Shown one piece after another: positions 1-7,171 of a stretch of 14,529 nucleotides of DNA. Each line of letters opens with the position of its first letter. The stretch's first letter is position 1. Under the pieces are notes generated by a model, which was not told where the DNA came from, searched no databases, and saw only the letters and a list, made by a program, of their open reading frames with translations. The translations under genes were made by a program, and so were the position numbers. The DNA is from Bryobacterales bacterium (GTDB lineage: Bacteria; Acidobacteriota; Terriglobia; Bryobacterales; Bryobacteraceae). The DNA lies in NCBI GenBank assembly GCA_016880505.1, contig JAEHDI010000657.1:1-14529 (forward strand). The letters are read 5' to 3'.

Positions 1-279
1 CTCCTCCGGCGACGGCCCGCCGAAGATGTCCATACAGAGGTTGTGGCCCATGATCCCGGCCAGCAGCTTGCTCTCGGCGTCATTGCCGTACTCGGGATGC
101 TTCACGCGGTTGTAGGTGGATGGCTCGATGGACGGCCAGGGCGGCGTCCACAGCGGGTTCACCCCGGCGGCTTTGTGCAGGACTTCGGCGATATGCCCAC
201 CTTCCGCCGTGACGGTCACCCGAAGGCTCGCTGTCTCGATCTGAAAGGCGCGGCGGTTGCGGTACTCGGTCTCGGCCAT
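1..279 (-). CDS. Probable galactose-mutarotase-fold protein, N-terminal part (truncated by window edge)
   Basis: An open frame runs from an ATG at 277-279 leftwards to the window edge without a stop, giving the first 93 residues of a longer protein. The N-terminus is MAETEYRNRRAFQIETASLR, followed by a GGHIAEV segment (about residue 30), a Trp/Pro-rich stretch (LWTPPWPSIEP), and an AGIMGHNLCMDIFGGPS segment near the edge. The early beta-strand pattern and the 'GGHI' turn resemble the start of aldose-1-epimerase/galactose-mutarotase-like domains seen in acidobacterial carbohydrate genes; that is recognition from memory and the catalytic His/Glu residues would lie outside the window. No signal peptide is apparent, so a cytoplasmic location is likely. 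No clear Shine-Dalgarno sequence precedes the ATG. The gene is divergent from the secreted-protein gene 32 bases away. Function beyond 'sugar-binding fold' cannot be assigned. Confidence 0.7.
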   Translation of the reverse strand, partial: MAETEYRNRRAFQIETASLRVTVTAEGGHIAEVLHKAAGVNPLWTPPWPSIEPSTYNRVKHPEYGNDAESKLLAGIMGHNLCMDIFGGPSPEE

Positions 280-311
280 GGCGTCCGTAGGATACTCTAA
301 ATGACGAATCC

Positions 312-902
312 ATGCACTTCCTGCTAGCCGTGGCCTTGCTCCTGGCCGCACCATTCTGGGAGGCTAAACCTGTCCGGCAGTGGACGAAAGAGGAACTGGC
401 GGAGATCTTCACGTCGTCGCCATGGGTGGCGAATCTCTCGATCGAATCGCGAGGAGGCAGCGCGCCTCCCGTTTCCGCATACCTCGCGAGTGCGCGCCCG
501 ATGCGCGAGGCCGAGGAGGAATCGATCAGGCGCCACACGCAAGAACGGGTCTCGGAACAGCCGGGAAACGAGGAGTACCGCGACTTCATTCGCGAGAATG
601 ACGGGAAGGTGATCGTGCTCGCGGTCGCGCTTCCGGACGCTCAGGCGCTCGCGCACCAGGACGAAGTGCGGCGGATGGAGGACGAGTCCTTCCTCCGCGC
701 GGGCAAGAAGAAACACAAGCTGCTCGGACACTTTCCGCCGGCGCCGGCTGACCCCTATCTGCGACTCATCTTTCCGCGCGCACTCGGTGCCGAGGATCGG
801 AAGCTTCGTTTCGAGCTGTACCTGCCTTCGGCGCCAATGCCCTACCGGACAGTGGAATTCGATTCAAGGGATTTGGTCTGGAAGGGAAGGGCGGAAATGT
901 AG
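312..902 (+). CDS. Small secreted protein of unknown function
   Basis: This 196-residue protein starts with a short hydrophobic signal peptide (residues 1-18, MHFLLAVALLLAAPFWEA), then a mature region beginning KPVRQWTKEEL. The segment 'TKEELAEIFTSSPWV' followed by a basic/acidic helical stretch (about residues 60-85) recalls a group of exported acidobacterial hypotheticals that share a 'W-[ST]-x-E-E-...-SPW' motif; I cannot name a domain. The second half is beta-rich (residues 95-190) with a lysine-rich patch, RAGKKKHK, around residue 130. No cysteines suggest lipidation. The ATG is chosen because the signal peptide begins there and earlier frames are closed; the nearest purine-rich stretch upstream (AGGA) is about 20 bases away, so the ribosome binding site is weak. 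The stop codon lies inside a strong hairpin shared with the convergent oxidoreductase gene. Confidence 0.75.
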   Translation: MHFLLAVALLLAAPFWEAKPVRQWTKEELAEIFTSSPWVANLSIESRGGSAPPVSAYLASARPMREAEEESIRRHTQERVSEQPGNEEYRDFIRENDGKVIVLAVALPDAQALAHQDEVRRMEDESFLRAGKKKHKLLGHFPPAPADPYLRLIFPRALGAEDRKLRFELYLPSAPMPYRTVEFDSRDLVWKGRAEM

Positions 903-936
903 CAGGGACCGCGGCGCTGGCCGCGATCCCTGCTAC
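899..936. terminator. Strong hairpin between convergent genes, terminator-like without a T-run
   Basis: GTAGCAGGGA (899-908) is perfectly complementary to TCCCTGCTAC (927-936). After one C-A mismatch, a further six base pairs (910-915 with 920-925) close on a four-base loop. The stem is about 17 pairs and includes the stop codon of the gene at 312-902. It stands in the 42-base gap before the end of the oxidoreductase gene on the other strand, so it could stop or stabilise transcripts from both sides. Neither side has a convincing run of T, so a classical intrinsic terminator is not certain. Confidence 0.6.
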
Positions 937-944
937 GGGAGTGC

Positions 945-2348
945 TCAGATCTTCTTTGCGGGCGCCGCTCCAGGCGTGCGACCCATCTGCTCCATCTCGT
1001 TGAAGTAAACCCGTCGCCCCTCGTCCATCGCGAGATTCGCCAGCATCACCGCAGTCGAATCCTGGAGACCGATGTTAAGGTCCGCCTTCGGGCGCGCGCC
1101 GGTTTTGCAGCTTTCGAAGAAGCCTTCCATTTGCACGTCGACCGGGTTGCGCGATTCTTCCGGAACCATGACGCCCTTGCTGTACAGCCAGCGGCGGGCA
1201 AACTTCAGCTCCTTCTCGAGGAACGATTCCTTGCCGCTGAACTGATCCCGCTCCAGCAAGATCGGAAATCCCTTTGCGCCGCGGCCGGTGCTGGCGAGGG
1301 TGGCGCCTGCGACCACCTCTTCCTTCTTCGCCGTCTTGGCCGGAGTGACCTGGGGCGGCTTAGGCTCGATATACCACATGCCGATGGACGGCTCGTCGTC
1401 GGTGCCGACAGTGATCTCGATCGTCCCGCCGGTGCCCATGATCCGTTCGCCAAACTCCGTGCGGGTGCTACCGAACAGAGGAAGTTGCTTGTTGGTGCTG
1501 ATCGACGTGTAGATCAACTTCTGGCCCCGCGGGTACCTGAAAATCTACTGAATGTTGTCATAGACGTCGCGACCGTCCTTGATGAATTCGAGCCCGCCGA
1601 CGCCGACGACGAACTCGGGATGGGCCCCAAACATCCAGTCGGCTACATCGATCTGATGCGACGCCAGCTCGGCTGTCAGACCGCCGGAATATTCACGGAA
1701 CAGCCGCCAGTTGCGCTCTCTTTGGCGGACCGGGTCGGGCTTCATCTGCCAGCCGGGGTTCCGGTGCCACTGAGCCATCACGTGGGTGACGTTGCCCAGC
1801 ATGCCCTTGTCGACCATCTGTTTGGCGGTCTGATAAAACTTGCTGTACCGCCGCTGGAGACCGACCTGGAGAATCTGCTTTGGGCGCTCATTCACAAGAG
1901 TGCGCAGCGCGTGTACTTCTTCAGGTTTGAAGACCAGGCTTTTCTCACAGAAGACGTGTTTGCCGGCAAGTAGGGCGTCGCGGGTGACGGGGAAGTGCAC
2001 GTAAAGCGGGACCGCAATCACCACTGCGTCGATGTCTTTCCGCGCTAACAATTCCCGGTAGTCTTTATAGGCGGTCGGGTTGGTGCCTGCCGTCTGAACG
2101 CCGTTCTTCAGATTCGGCTCGAACACATCACAGACCGAGACGCACCGGCCGTTGTCGAGGCCGGCCATGTGTTTTAACAGATAGGTCCCGCGGCCACCGG
2201 TTCCGATGATGCCATACAGTACCTGGTCGCCGGCGGCTTTCACCTTCTGGATGAGTGGCCCTTGAAATGAGGAGGCCGCTGCGGCGGCCGTTACTGCCCC
2301 CGCCGTCTTCACAAATGTTCGGCGCGTGGGGTCCTTCTTGGCAGGCAT
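945..2348 (-). pseudogene. Tat-exported Gfo/Idh/MocA family oxidoreductase, interrupted by an in-frame amber codon
   Basis: One continuous minus-strand frame of 467 codons from ATG 2346-2348 to the stop at 945 is broken only by TAG at 1545-1547 (codon 268). Residues 1-40 carry a twin-arginine signal (RRTFVKTAG, then an Ala-rich hydrophobic stretch). The NAD(P)-binding Rossmann fold follows, with GIIGTGGRG at 46-54. The usual EKP motif reads CEKSLV (134-139), with Ser in place of Pro. The C-terminal dehydrogenase domain has ASHQIDVADW (229-238), whose His matches the family's catalytic position. Past the TAG the same frame continues with IFRYPRGQKLIYTSI and on to the C-terminus ending APAKKI, at normal family length, so no frameshift is involved. 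A good ribosome binding site, GAGAGGA, precedes the ATG by about 8 bases. The family oxidises sugars, inositols and related polyols; the substrate is not readable here. No ATG with a ribosome binding site follows the TAG closely, so separate translation of the second half is unlikely. It may be a pseudogene, a recent mutation, or a sequencing error. Confidence 0.85.
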
Positions 2349-2439
2349 AAAGACAGTCCTCTCAATATTAGCGATGCCTAACTCCTGATTCGAGTTTCTT
2401 CAAGTCTATCCGGTTCAGAAAGCCCTTGCAATTGAGCTT

Positions 2440-3279
2440 CTACGGCGCGGCTTCACCCGCATCGGGACTCTCCCGATGACTGCGCGCGCACCACTCCGCG
2501 CCCGCCAGAACGATCATCGCAGCGAGGAAGCTCCACAAGACGATCGTGACCGAGTACACGAATGGTCCGTACTCCATGGCCAGCTTCGCCCTCCACAGCG
2601 GCCACGTCAGGATGTTCAGGTATTTCAGCCCTTCGAGCAGCAAGCCGACCAGAACCGCGGCGGGCAGCACGTTGACCACGGGGATCTTGCGGTTCGGCAA
2701 CAGCCAGTAGATCAGGAACAGCATCAGCATCGACATCGGCACGGCCGCGGCCTTGAAAAACAAAAGGCCGAACGTCGTAACGATTTTCGGGCTCGCTCCC
2801 AACACGCTCGGCCAGATGGCGTAGTTGAGGGCGGTCAGTGTCGTGGAAGCGAGCGCAAGCGTGCCGCAGGCGAAGATCAGCCCCGTGCTGATGACCTGGT
2901 TGCGCAGGAAGCTGCGATGCTTTGCCACTCCCCAGGCGCGGTTGAGAGCGACTTCGAGCGGCTCGAAAATCCCGTTGGCCACAAACAGGAGGAGGATGAC
3001 CGAAACAATCTGGAACGGGCCCCGCTGCTCCACCGTCGCGTGGAGATTTCGATAGACAAACTCTCCGAGGTTCCCGGGGAAATAATCGCTGAGGGCGAGG
3101 TTGACCGCAGTGACCGCCGCCGGCCACTTCAGCACGTGCTTGCACAGCGAAAGCATCACAATGAGGAAGGGGAAAAACGAGAGCAGGACGCTGGCCGCCA
3201 CCGAGAACGCATACACGTGTACCTCGGTTTCCATCCAGTATCGAAAAGTGGGACGAAGGCGCCGGAGGAGTTCCGGCAT
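2440..3279 (-). CDS. YihY/BrkB-family inner-membrane protein
   Basis: The 279-residue product has about six hydrophobic segments: roughly residues 25-48 (VAASVLLSFFPFLIVMLSL), 92-112, 130-152, 165-193, 203-222 and 238-262. The layout and the 'NGIFEPLEVALNRAWGV' motif after the second segment match the YihY/BrkB family (once annotated ribonuclease BN). It is an integral inner-membrane protein; BrkB of Bordetella was linked to serum resistance, but the biochemical role of the family is unsettled. I chose the ATG at 3277-3279, with AAGGG just upstream; a TTG at 3301-3303 would add eight residues but lacks a ribosome binding site. The C-terminal tail is short, polar and acidic (SPDAGEAAP). The gene ends 91 bases before the start of the oxidoreductase on the same strand, so co-transcription is possible. 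Its upstream region holds the palindromic repeat and the divergent secreted-protein gene. Confidence 0.88.
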   Translation of the reverse strand: MPELLRRLRPTFRYWMETEVHVYAFSVAASVLLSFFPFLIVMLSLCKHVLKWPAAVTAVNLALSDYFPGNLGEFVYRNLHATVEQRGPFQIVSVILLLFVANGIFEPLEVALNRAWGVAKHRSFLRNQVISTGLIFACGTLALASTTLTALNYAIWPSVLGASPKIVTTFGLLFFKAAAVPMSMLMLFLIYWLLPNRKIPVVNVLPAAVLVGLLLEGLKYLNILTWPLWRAKLAMEYGPFVYSVTIVLWSFLAAMIVLAGAEWCARSHRESPDAGEAAP

Positions 3280-3333
3280 CGGCCCTTGCCTGAGGAGTTC
3301 CAACTTTCAGCTTACGCCAGCCCGGCGGCCAGA

Positions 3334-3426
3334 AACCACAAAAAGAGGACTAGACAGACACGAAGGACGAAGGCACAACGAGTTCTTTTCAATTTCTGCA
3401 CTTTGTGTCTCTGTGCCTTTGTGGTT
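3334..3426. repeat. Imperfect palindromic intergenic element with AACCACAAA...TTTGTGGTT ends
   Basis: The left end begins AACCACAAA (3334-3342) and the right end finishes TTTGTGGTT (3418-3426), an exact 9-base inverted repeat. Inside, the left arm has ACACGAAGGACGAAGGCACAA and the right arm CTTTGTGTCTCTGTGCCTTTG, which are degenerate complements of the same 'GTGCCTTTGTG/GTGTCTTTGTG' unit. I recognise this unit as a dispersed intergenic repeat found in many environmental bacterial genomes, often mis-translated as peptides such as LCLCAFVV. It lies in the 173-base gap between the divergent YihY-type and LolA-like genes. No transposase is nearby; a non-autonomous mobile or REP-like origin is inference. 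Only one copy is in the window. Confidence 0.7.
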
Positions 3427-3431
3427 ATGAT
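3403..3431 (+). promoter_or_regulatory. Candidate promoter overlapping the right end of the palindromic element
   Basis: TTGTGT (3403-3408) and TATGAT (3426-3431) are separated by 17 bases. The -10 matches the sigma-70 consensus at five of six positions and the -35 at three. Transcription would start near 3438, just before the AGGAG at 3441-3445 that serves the gene beginning at 3453. The -35 box is part of the repeated element, so the promoter may arise from the repeat. This is a pattern call only. Confidence 0.4.
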
Positions 3432-3452
3432 ACAGACCACAGGAGACAAATT

Positions 3453-4187
3453 ATGTTCAGGCCTGCTGTGCCCCTGATTTCCGCTGTTTTCGCCGCGGCG
3501 GTGTGCGTTTCCGAACCCGCTCCCGCGCAGGAACCCACCGTCGACGCCGTCCTCGAGCACTATGTCCAGGCGCTCGGCGGCAAAGCGAATCTGGAAAAAC
3601 TGACCAGCCGTCTGGCAACGGGGATTTTTGAAGTCCCGGAGTGGGAGACGAAGGGCCCGTGCGAGGTCTATTCGAAAGCTCCGAACAAGACCATGAACAC
3701 CACTGACTTCGCCGGCTATGGCGTCGTGGCTCGGGGATTCAACGGGACGTCCGGATGGAGTAAGGACCCCGACGAAGGTCTACGGGACGTCAGTGGCGGA
3801 GAACTCGCTGAAATGAAGCGAGCAGCCGAGTTTCACCGCGAATTGAAGCTTCGCGAGCAGTACGCCAAGATGAAGCTTGCCGGGGCCCAGAAATTGGGTG
3901 GGCAGGACGTGCAAGTGATCGAGGCGACTACGCCTGAAGGACTCTTGCACAAGCTGTACTTCGACACGCAAAGCGGCTTGCTCGTCCGCCACGACATGCA
4001 GAGTGAGAGCCCGGGCGGAAAGATGACTACGGTCGTGATGTTGGGAGACTACCGGGACGTGGACGGCGTAAAGGTACCCTTTACCATCGAGCAGAACAAT
4101 CCGAACTTCGGTTTCATCCTGCGCCTGAAAGAAGTCCGGCACAACGTCCCGGTGGACGACGCAAAGTTCGAGAAGCCGGCGGCCTGA
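3453..4187 (+). CDS. Secreted LolA-like protein of unknown function
   Basis: The ATG at 3453 is preceded by AGGAG (3441-3445) at a spacing of seven bases and begins a good Sec signal peptide (MFRPAVPLISAVFAAAV, cleavage probably after the PAPAQ at residues 23-27). Upstream codons in the same frame fall in the palindromic repeat and are not coding. The 244-residue product starts its mature part with 'VDAVLEHYVQALGGKANLEKL', an opening typical of exported acidobacterial proteins with a LolA/LolB-like half-barrel. Later features are GFNGTSGW (about residue 95), a glycine turn in KLGGQDVQVIEATTPEG, and the paired-strand segment 'LLHKLYFDTQSGLLVRHDM' with 'GDYRDVDGVKVPF', the pattern of the outer-membrane lipoprotein-sorting-like fold. 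A periplasmic ligand-binding role is inference; LolA function itself is not shown, and there is no lipobox. The gene stands alone, with glgP following 72 bases on. Confidence 0.75.
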   Translation: MFRPAVPLISAVFAAAVCVSEPAPAQEPTVDAVLEHYVQALGGKANLEKLTSRLATGIFEVPEWETKGPCEVYSKAPNKTMNTTDFAGYGVVARGFNGTSGWSKDPDEGLRDVSGGELAEMKRAAEFHRELKLREQYAKMKLAGAQKLGGQDVQVIEATTPEGLLHKLYFDTQSGLLVRHDMQSESPGGKMTTVVMLGDYRDVDGVKVPFTIEQNNPNFGFILRLKEVRHNVPVDDAKFEKPAA

Positions 4188-4259
4188 CGACACTCTCTCT
4201 GCGGACCTGTTTCGCAGCCCGTGCTTCTCTGCTATCTTGGGAGTTCAGTTTCAACCTGC

Positions 4260-6827
4260 ATGGCTTTTGAAGTAAAACCCCTTAGGGAGTTTCTCGTGCG
4301 CCCGGCGATTCCGACGGCGCTCTCACGGCTTCCGGAACTAGCCTACAACCTGCTGTATAGCTGGGACCCGGCCATCCGTTCTCTATTCCGGAGGCTCGAC
4401 CCGGCGCTCTGGCGGGCTTGCAACCGCAACGCGGTGCTGATGCTCGGCCGTGTCTCTCAAGACGCTCTGGAAAAAGCGGCCATCGATCCGCGCTACCTTG
4501 CATTGTACCGGCAGACCTGTGACCGGCTCGATTCCTACATGCAGCAGTCGTCGGAACAGGCCGGCGGCGGCAAGCTCACCGCGTACTTTTCGATGGAGTT
4601 TGGTATCGTCGAGTGCCTCCCGGTATATTCCGGCGGACTCGGCATGCTCGCCGGGGACTTTCTGAAGGCATGCAGCGACTCCGGCATCCCGCTGGTGGGG
4701 ATCGGCCTGCTCTACCAGAAGGGCTACCTGGAGCAATACCTGAATCCCGACGGCTGGCAACAGGAGCGCTTCCCGGTCAGCGACTTCTATACGCTACCCG
4801 TCCGTCCGGTCACCGGCCCTGACGGAAAAGACGTCCGGGTCACCGTGCAAATGCCGACCGGCCCGGTTGAGGTCAAGATCTGGAGCGCCGATGTCGGCCG
4901 GGTCAAGCTCTACCTCCTCGATACAAACATTCAGGAAAACACGCGCGCCGAAGACCGTGACATCACCGATCAGCTTTATGGCGGCGATATCCACACTCGC
5001 ATCCAGCAGGAAATCGTGCTCGGCATCGGCGGGGTACGGGCGCTCAAAGCCCTCGGGCTGGAACCGACGGTCTTCCACATGAACGAAGGCCACTCGGCTT
5101 TTCTGGCTCTGGAGCGAATCCGCGTCGTCATGGAAGAGCAGCGTCTGACGTTCGATGAGGCGCTCGATGCCACGAGGGCGAGCAACGTGTTCACTACCCA
5201 CACCTCGGTGGCGGCAGGGATTGACCTGTTTGACCCTGGCCTGATGTACGAGTACTTCCGGGACTATTGCCGCGAGATCGGCATTGAGAGTGAACATCTG
5301 ATGGGGCTCGGCCGCTGGAATCCGAGGGATCCCCACGAGCGATTCTCGATGGCGATCCTCGCCATTCAGACCTCCTCCTACCGGAACGCGGTCAGCCGCT
5401 TGCACCGTCGTGTTTCCCAGGAGATGTGGTCCGGATTATGGCCGCAGCTCCCAGTCTGGGAGGTTCCGATTACCTCCATCACCAACGGTGTCCACCTGCG
5501 TACGTGGCTGAACACGGACCTCGCAGACCTGTACGACCACTACCTCCAGCCCGATTGGCGTGAACAGTACGACGACCCGGCCACATGGGACATGCTCGAC
5601 GAGATTCCGGACCAGGAATTGATCGAGGTGCACCGCAGGCGGAAACGGCGACTCATTAACTTCATCCGCGAGCGTCAGGTATCCTGCGCGCTCGCACGAA
5701 AAGCCTCGGCGAGCGAAGTGCAGCGGGTGTCGGAAGTGCTCGATCCGGATTCCTTCACGATCGGATTCGCACGCCGCTTCGCCACCTACAAGCGCGCTAC
5801 GCTGCTGTTTCGGGACGTCAACCGGCTCAAGCGCATCCTGTGCAATCCGAACATGCCGGTGCAAATCGTGGTGGCCGGTAAGGCACATCCGAAAGACCAT
5901 CCCGGCAAGATGCTGATCCGGGAAATCGTGCAACTCTCGCGCGATCCGGAAATCTCCAAACGCCTCGTCTTCGTGGAAGACTACGGCATGCAGGTCGCGC
6001 GCGAACTCGTCCAAGGGGTCGACCTCTGGCTTAACAATCCGCGTCGCGGCGAGGAGGCGTGCGGCACCAGCGGCATGAAGGCCGGTTTGAACGGAGTGCT
6101 CAACCTGAGCATCCTCGACGGTTGGTTCGACGAAGCGTACGAGAACACCGGCGGGTGGGCGATCGGTGACCGGGAACGCTACTTCGAGGATCAGGATGAA
6201 TTGCACGCCCGGGCGATTTACTCGCTGATTGAGAATGAGATCGTGCCGATATACTACCAGAGCCGGCACCACGACGGTCCATCGGACTGGGTGCGGCGGA
6301 TGAAGCAATCTATCAAGCACCTCAGCCGCCAGTTCAACTGCCGCCGGACGGTTGAAGAGTACCAGAGCCAGCTCTGGGACCCGGCGCACTTCGCTTATCA
6401 CGAGATCCGGAAAACGGGGTTCGAGAAGATCCGCAAGAAAGCAGAGTGGAACACCAACGTCCTTAAGGTGTGGGACAGGGTGAACGTGGTGGAAATGGGA
6501 CCGGCCCCGGACGGCGCCGTGATCAGCGGCCGGCCAATCCCGGTGCGGGTGGCCATCGATCTTGCCGGGCTCACTCCGGGTGACGTCAGGGTGGAGGCGG
6601 TGATCGGCCGCGTAGGACCGAGCGGCCGTCTGGAGGATACGGAAGTGATGGCGCTGCCTGCCGTCGAACAGCGCGAGTCGGTATACGTGTTCGCCAGTCA
6701 GATTCTGCCTCAGCAGACCGGAAGGCTCGGATACACTCTGCGCATCGCTCCGAATCACTACGACGATCCACTGACCCGGCCCTGCCATCCACTCCTGAAG
6801 TGGGTGACGGACCTGCAGGGCCGCTGA
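4260..6827 (+). CDS. glgP: Alpha-glucan (glycogen/maltodextrin) phosphorylase, GT35
   Basis: This enzyme releases glucose-1-phosphate from alpha-1,4-glucans using phosphate and pyridoxal phosphate, in the cytoplasm. The 855-residue protein has the layout of the short bacterial/archaeal branch (TIGR02094 type): an N-terminal DUF3417 region (about residues 10-95, RLPELAYNLLYSWDP), then AYFSMEFG (from 108) and YSGGLGMLAGDFLKACSDS. HMNEGHSAF follows at 273, then RFATYKRATLLFRD and GKAHPKDHPGK (about 540-550). The cofactor site is EEACGTSGMKAGLNG, whose Lys607 should bind PLP. The usual HTPVPAG loop reads HTSVAAG at 314-320, so both prolines are replaced. The ATG at 4260 (MAFEVKPLREFLVRPAIP) fits the family start; the earlier ATG at 4221 adds 13 atypical residues. 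No clear ribosome binding site is seen at either, with GGGAG about 16 bases before 4260. No other glycogen genes are adjacent, so glucan storage or maltodextrin use cannot be distinguished. Confidence 0.95.
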   Translation: MAFEVKPLREFLVRPAIPTALSRLPELAYNLLYSWDPAIRSLFRRLDPALWRACNRNAVLMLGRVSQDALEKAAIDPRYLALYRQTCDRLDSYMQQSSEQAGGGKLTAYFSMEFGIVECLPVYSGGLGMLAGDFLKACSDSGIPLVGIGLLYQKGYLEQYLNPDGWQQERFPVSDFYTLPVRPVTGPDGKDVRVTVQMPTGPVEVKIWSADVGRVKLYLLDTNIQENTRAEDRDITDQLYGGDIHTRIQQEIVLGIGGVRALKALGLEPTVFHMNEGHSAFLALERIRVVMEEQRLTFDEALDATRASNVFTTHTSVAAGIDLFDPGLMYEYFRDYCREIGIESEHLMGLGRWNPRDPHERFSMAILAIQTSSYRNAVSRLHRRVSQEMWSGLWPQLPVWEVPITSITNGVHLRTWLNTDLADLYDHYLQPDWREQYDDPATWDMLDEIPDQELIEVHRRRKRRLINFIRERQVSCALARKASASEVQRVSEVLDPDSFTIGFARRFATYKRATLLFRDVNRLKRILCNPNMPVQIVVAGKAHPKDHPGKMLIREIVQLSRDPEISKRLVFVEDYGMQVARELVQGVDLWLNNPRRGEEACGTSGMKAGLNGVLNLSILDGWFDEAYENTGGWAIGDRERYFEDQDELHARAIYSLIENEIVPIYYQSRHHDGPSDWVRRMKQSIKHLSRQFNCRRTVEEYQSQLWDPAHFAYHEIRKTGFEKIRKKAEWNTNVLKVWDRVNVVEMGPAPDGAVISGRPIPVRVAIDLAGLTPGDVRVEAVIGRVGPSGRLEDTEVMALPAVEQRESVYVFASQILPQQTGRLGYTLRIAPNHYDDPLTRPCHPLLKWVTDLQGR

Positions 6828-6845
6828 CGCAAAGGGAACGCTGGC

Positions 6846-6875
6846 TTGATTTCGCTTTCGTCCCGTCCCTACAAT
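6846..6875 (+). promoter_or_regulatory. Candidate sigma-70 promoter for tatA
   Basis: TTGATT (6846-6851) and TACAAT (6870-6875) are 18 bases apart, each close to the sigma-70 consensus. The predicted start near 6882 leaves a short leader containing the AAGGAG ribosome binding site of tatA. Its position between glgP and tatA suggests tatA has its own promoter and does not depend on readthrough from glgP. Confidence 0.5.
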
Positions 6876-6895
6876 GAAGTAGACAAGGAGGCCGC

Positions 6896-7063
6896 ATGAG
6901 GTCTATTGGCTTGCCTGAGCTTCTTATCATTTTGGGAATCGCCGTCCTGCTCTTCGGCGGCCGCAAGATTCCCGAGGTGGCCAAGGGTTTGGGTGAAGGA
7001 ATCCGCAACTTCAAGAACGCCCTGAAAGGCGAGGAAAAGACCGAGGAAAAGAAGCAGGCATAG
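6896..7063 (+). CDS. tatA: Sec-independent protein translocase subunit TatA (short form)
   Basis: TatA multimers form the conduit of the twin-arginine pathway, which exports folded proteins across the inner membrane. The 55-residue product starts MRSIGLPELLIILGIAVLLF, one transmembrane helix, then the FGGRKIPEVAKGLGEG hinge and amphipathic helix that define the TatA/E family, and ends in a short charged tail rich in Glu and Lys. The 'FGGRKIP' hinge and Pro-Glu pattern are unambiguous. AAGGAG at 6885-6890 lies five bases before the ATG, an excellent ribosome binding site. The charged tail is brief, so the protein is shorter than many TatA proteins (usually about 60-90 residues). No tatB or tatC is adjacent, so they should be elsewhere in the genome. 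The oxidoreductase at 945-2348, with its RR motif, is a possible client. A bidirectional terminator follows. Confidence 0.93.
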   Translation: MRSIGLPELLIILGIAVLLFGGRKIPEVAKGLGEGIRNFKNALKGEEKTEEKKQA

Positions 7064-7116
7064 GCTTCCTGGCGCCGCTCGCAAGCTGGGCGGTAGCAAC
7101 TCCGGTTTTCAAGAAA

Positions 7117-7155
7117 CGAAAAACCCCGCGAGTGATCGCGGGGTTTTGCTTTTGT
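7117..7155. terminator. Bidirectional intrinsic terminator between tatA and the HU gene
   Basis: AAAACCCCGCG (7120-7130) pairs perfectly with CGCGGGGTTTT (7137-7147) around a six-base loop, AGTGAT. On the plus strand the stem runs into TTTTGCTTTTGTT, and on the minus strand into TTTTTCGTTTCTT, so both converging transcripts (tatA and the HU gene) have a T-rich end. It is the clearest terminator in the window. Confidence 0.9.
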
Positions 7156-7171
7156 TAGGTGTTTCCGCCGG

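Noticed and set aside
945..1517. The second half of the oxidoreductase as a separate gene
   Set aside because: Its apparent first codon is a TTG with no ribosome binding site, it starts in the middle of a conserved domain, and the frame continues directly from the first half.
1131..1973. A 280-codon plus-strand frame across the oxidoreductase
   Set aside because: The minus strand encodes clear Gfo/Idh/MocA motifs on both sides of this region, so this frame is a shadow.
3405..3452. A longer start for the LolA-like gene at ATG 3405
   Set aside because: These 16 codons fall within and just after the palindromic repeat, and the ATG at 3453 has both an AGGAG site and a proper signal peptide.
2476..3477. 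A 333-codon plus-strand frame opposite the YihY-type gene
   Set aside because: Its product is extremely rich in Arg, Gln, His and Asp, as expected from reading a membrane-protein gene backwards, and it ends in the repeat-derived peptide LCLCAFVV.
5436..6788. A 450-codon open frame antisense to glgP
   Set aside because: It lies wholly inside the phosphorylase gene, has a composition typical of an antisense shadow in GC-rich DNA, and shows no recognisable domain.
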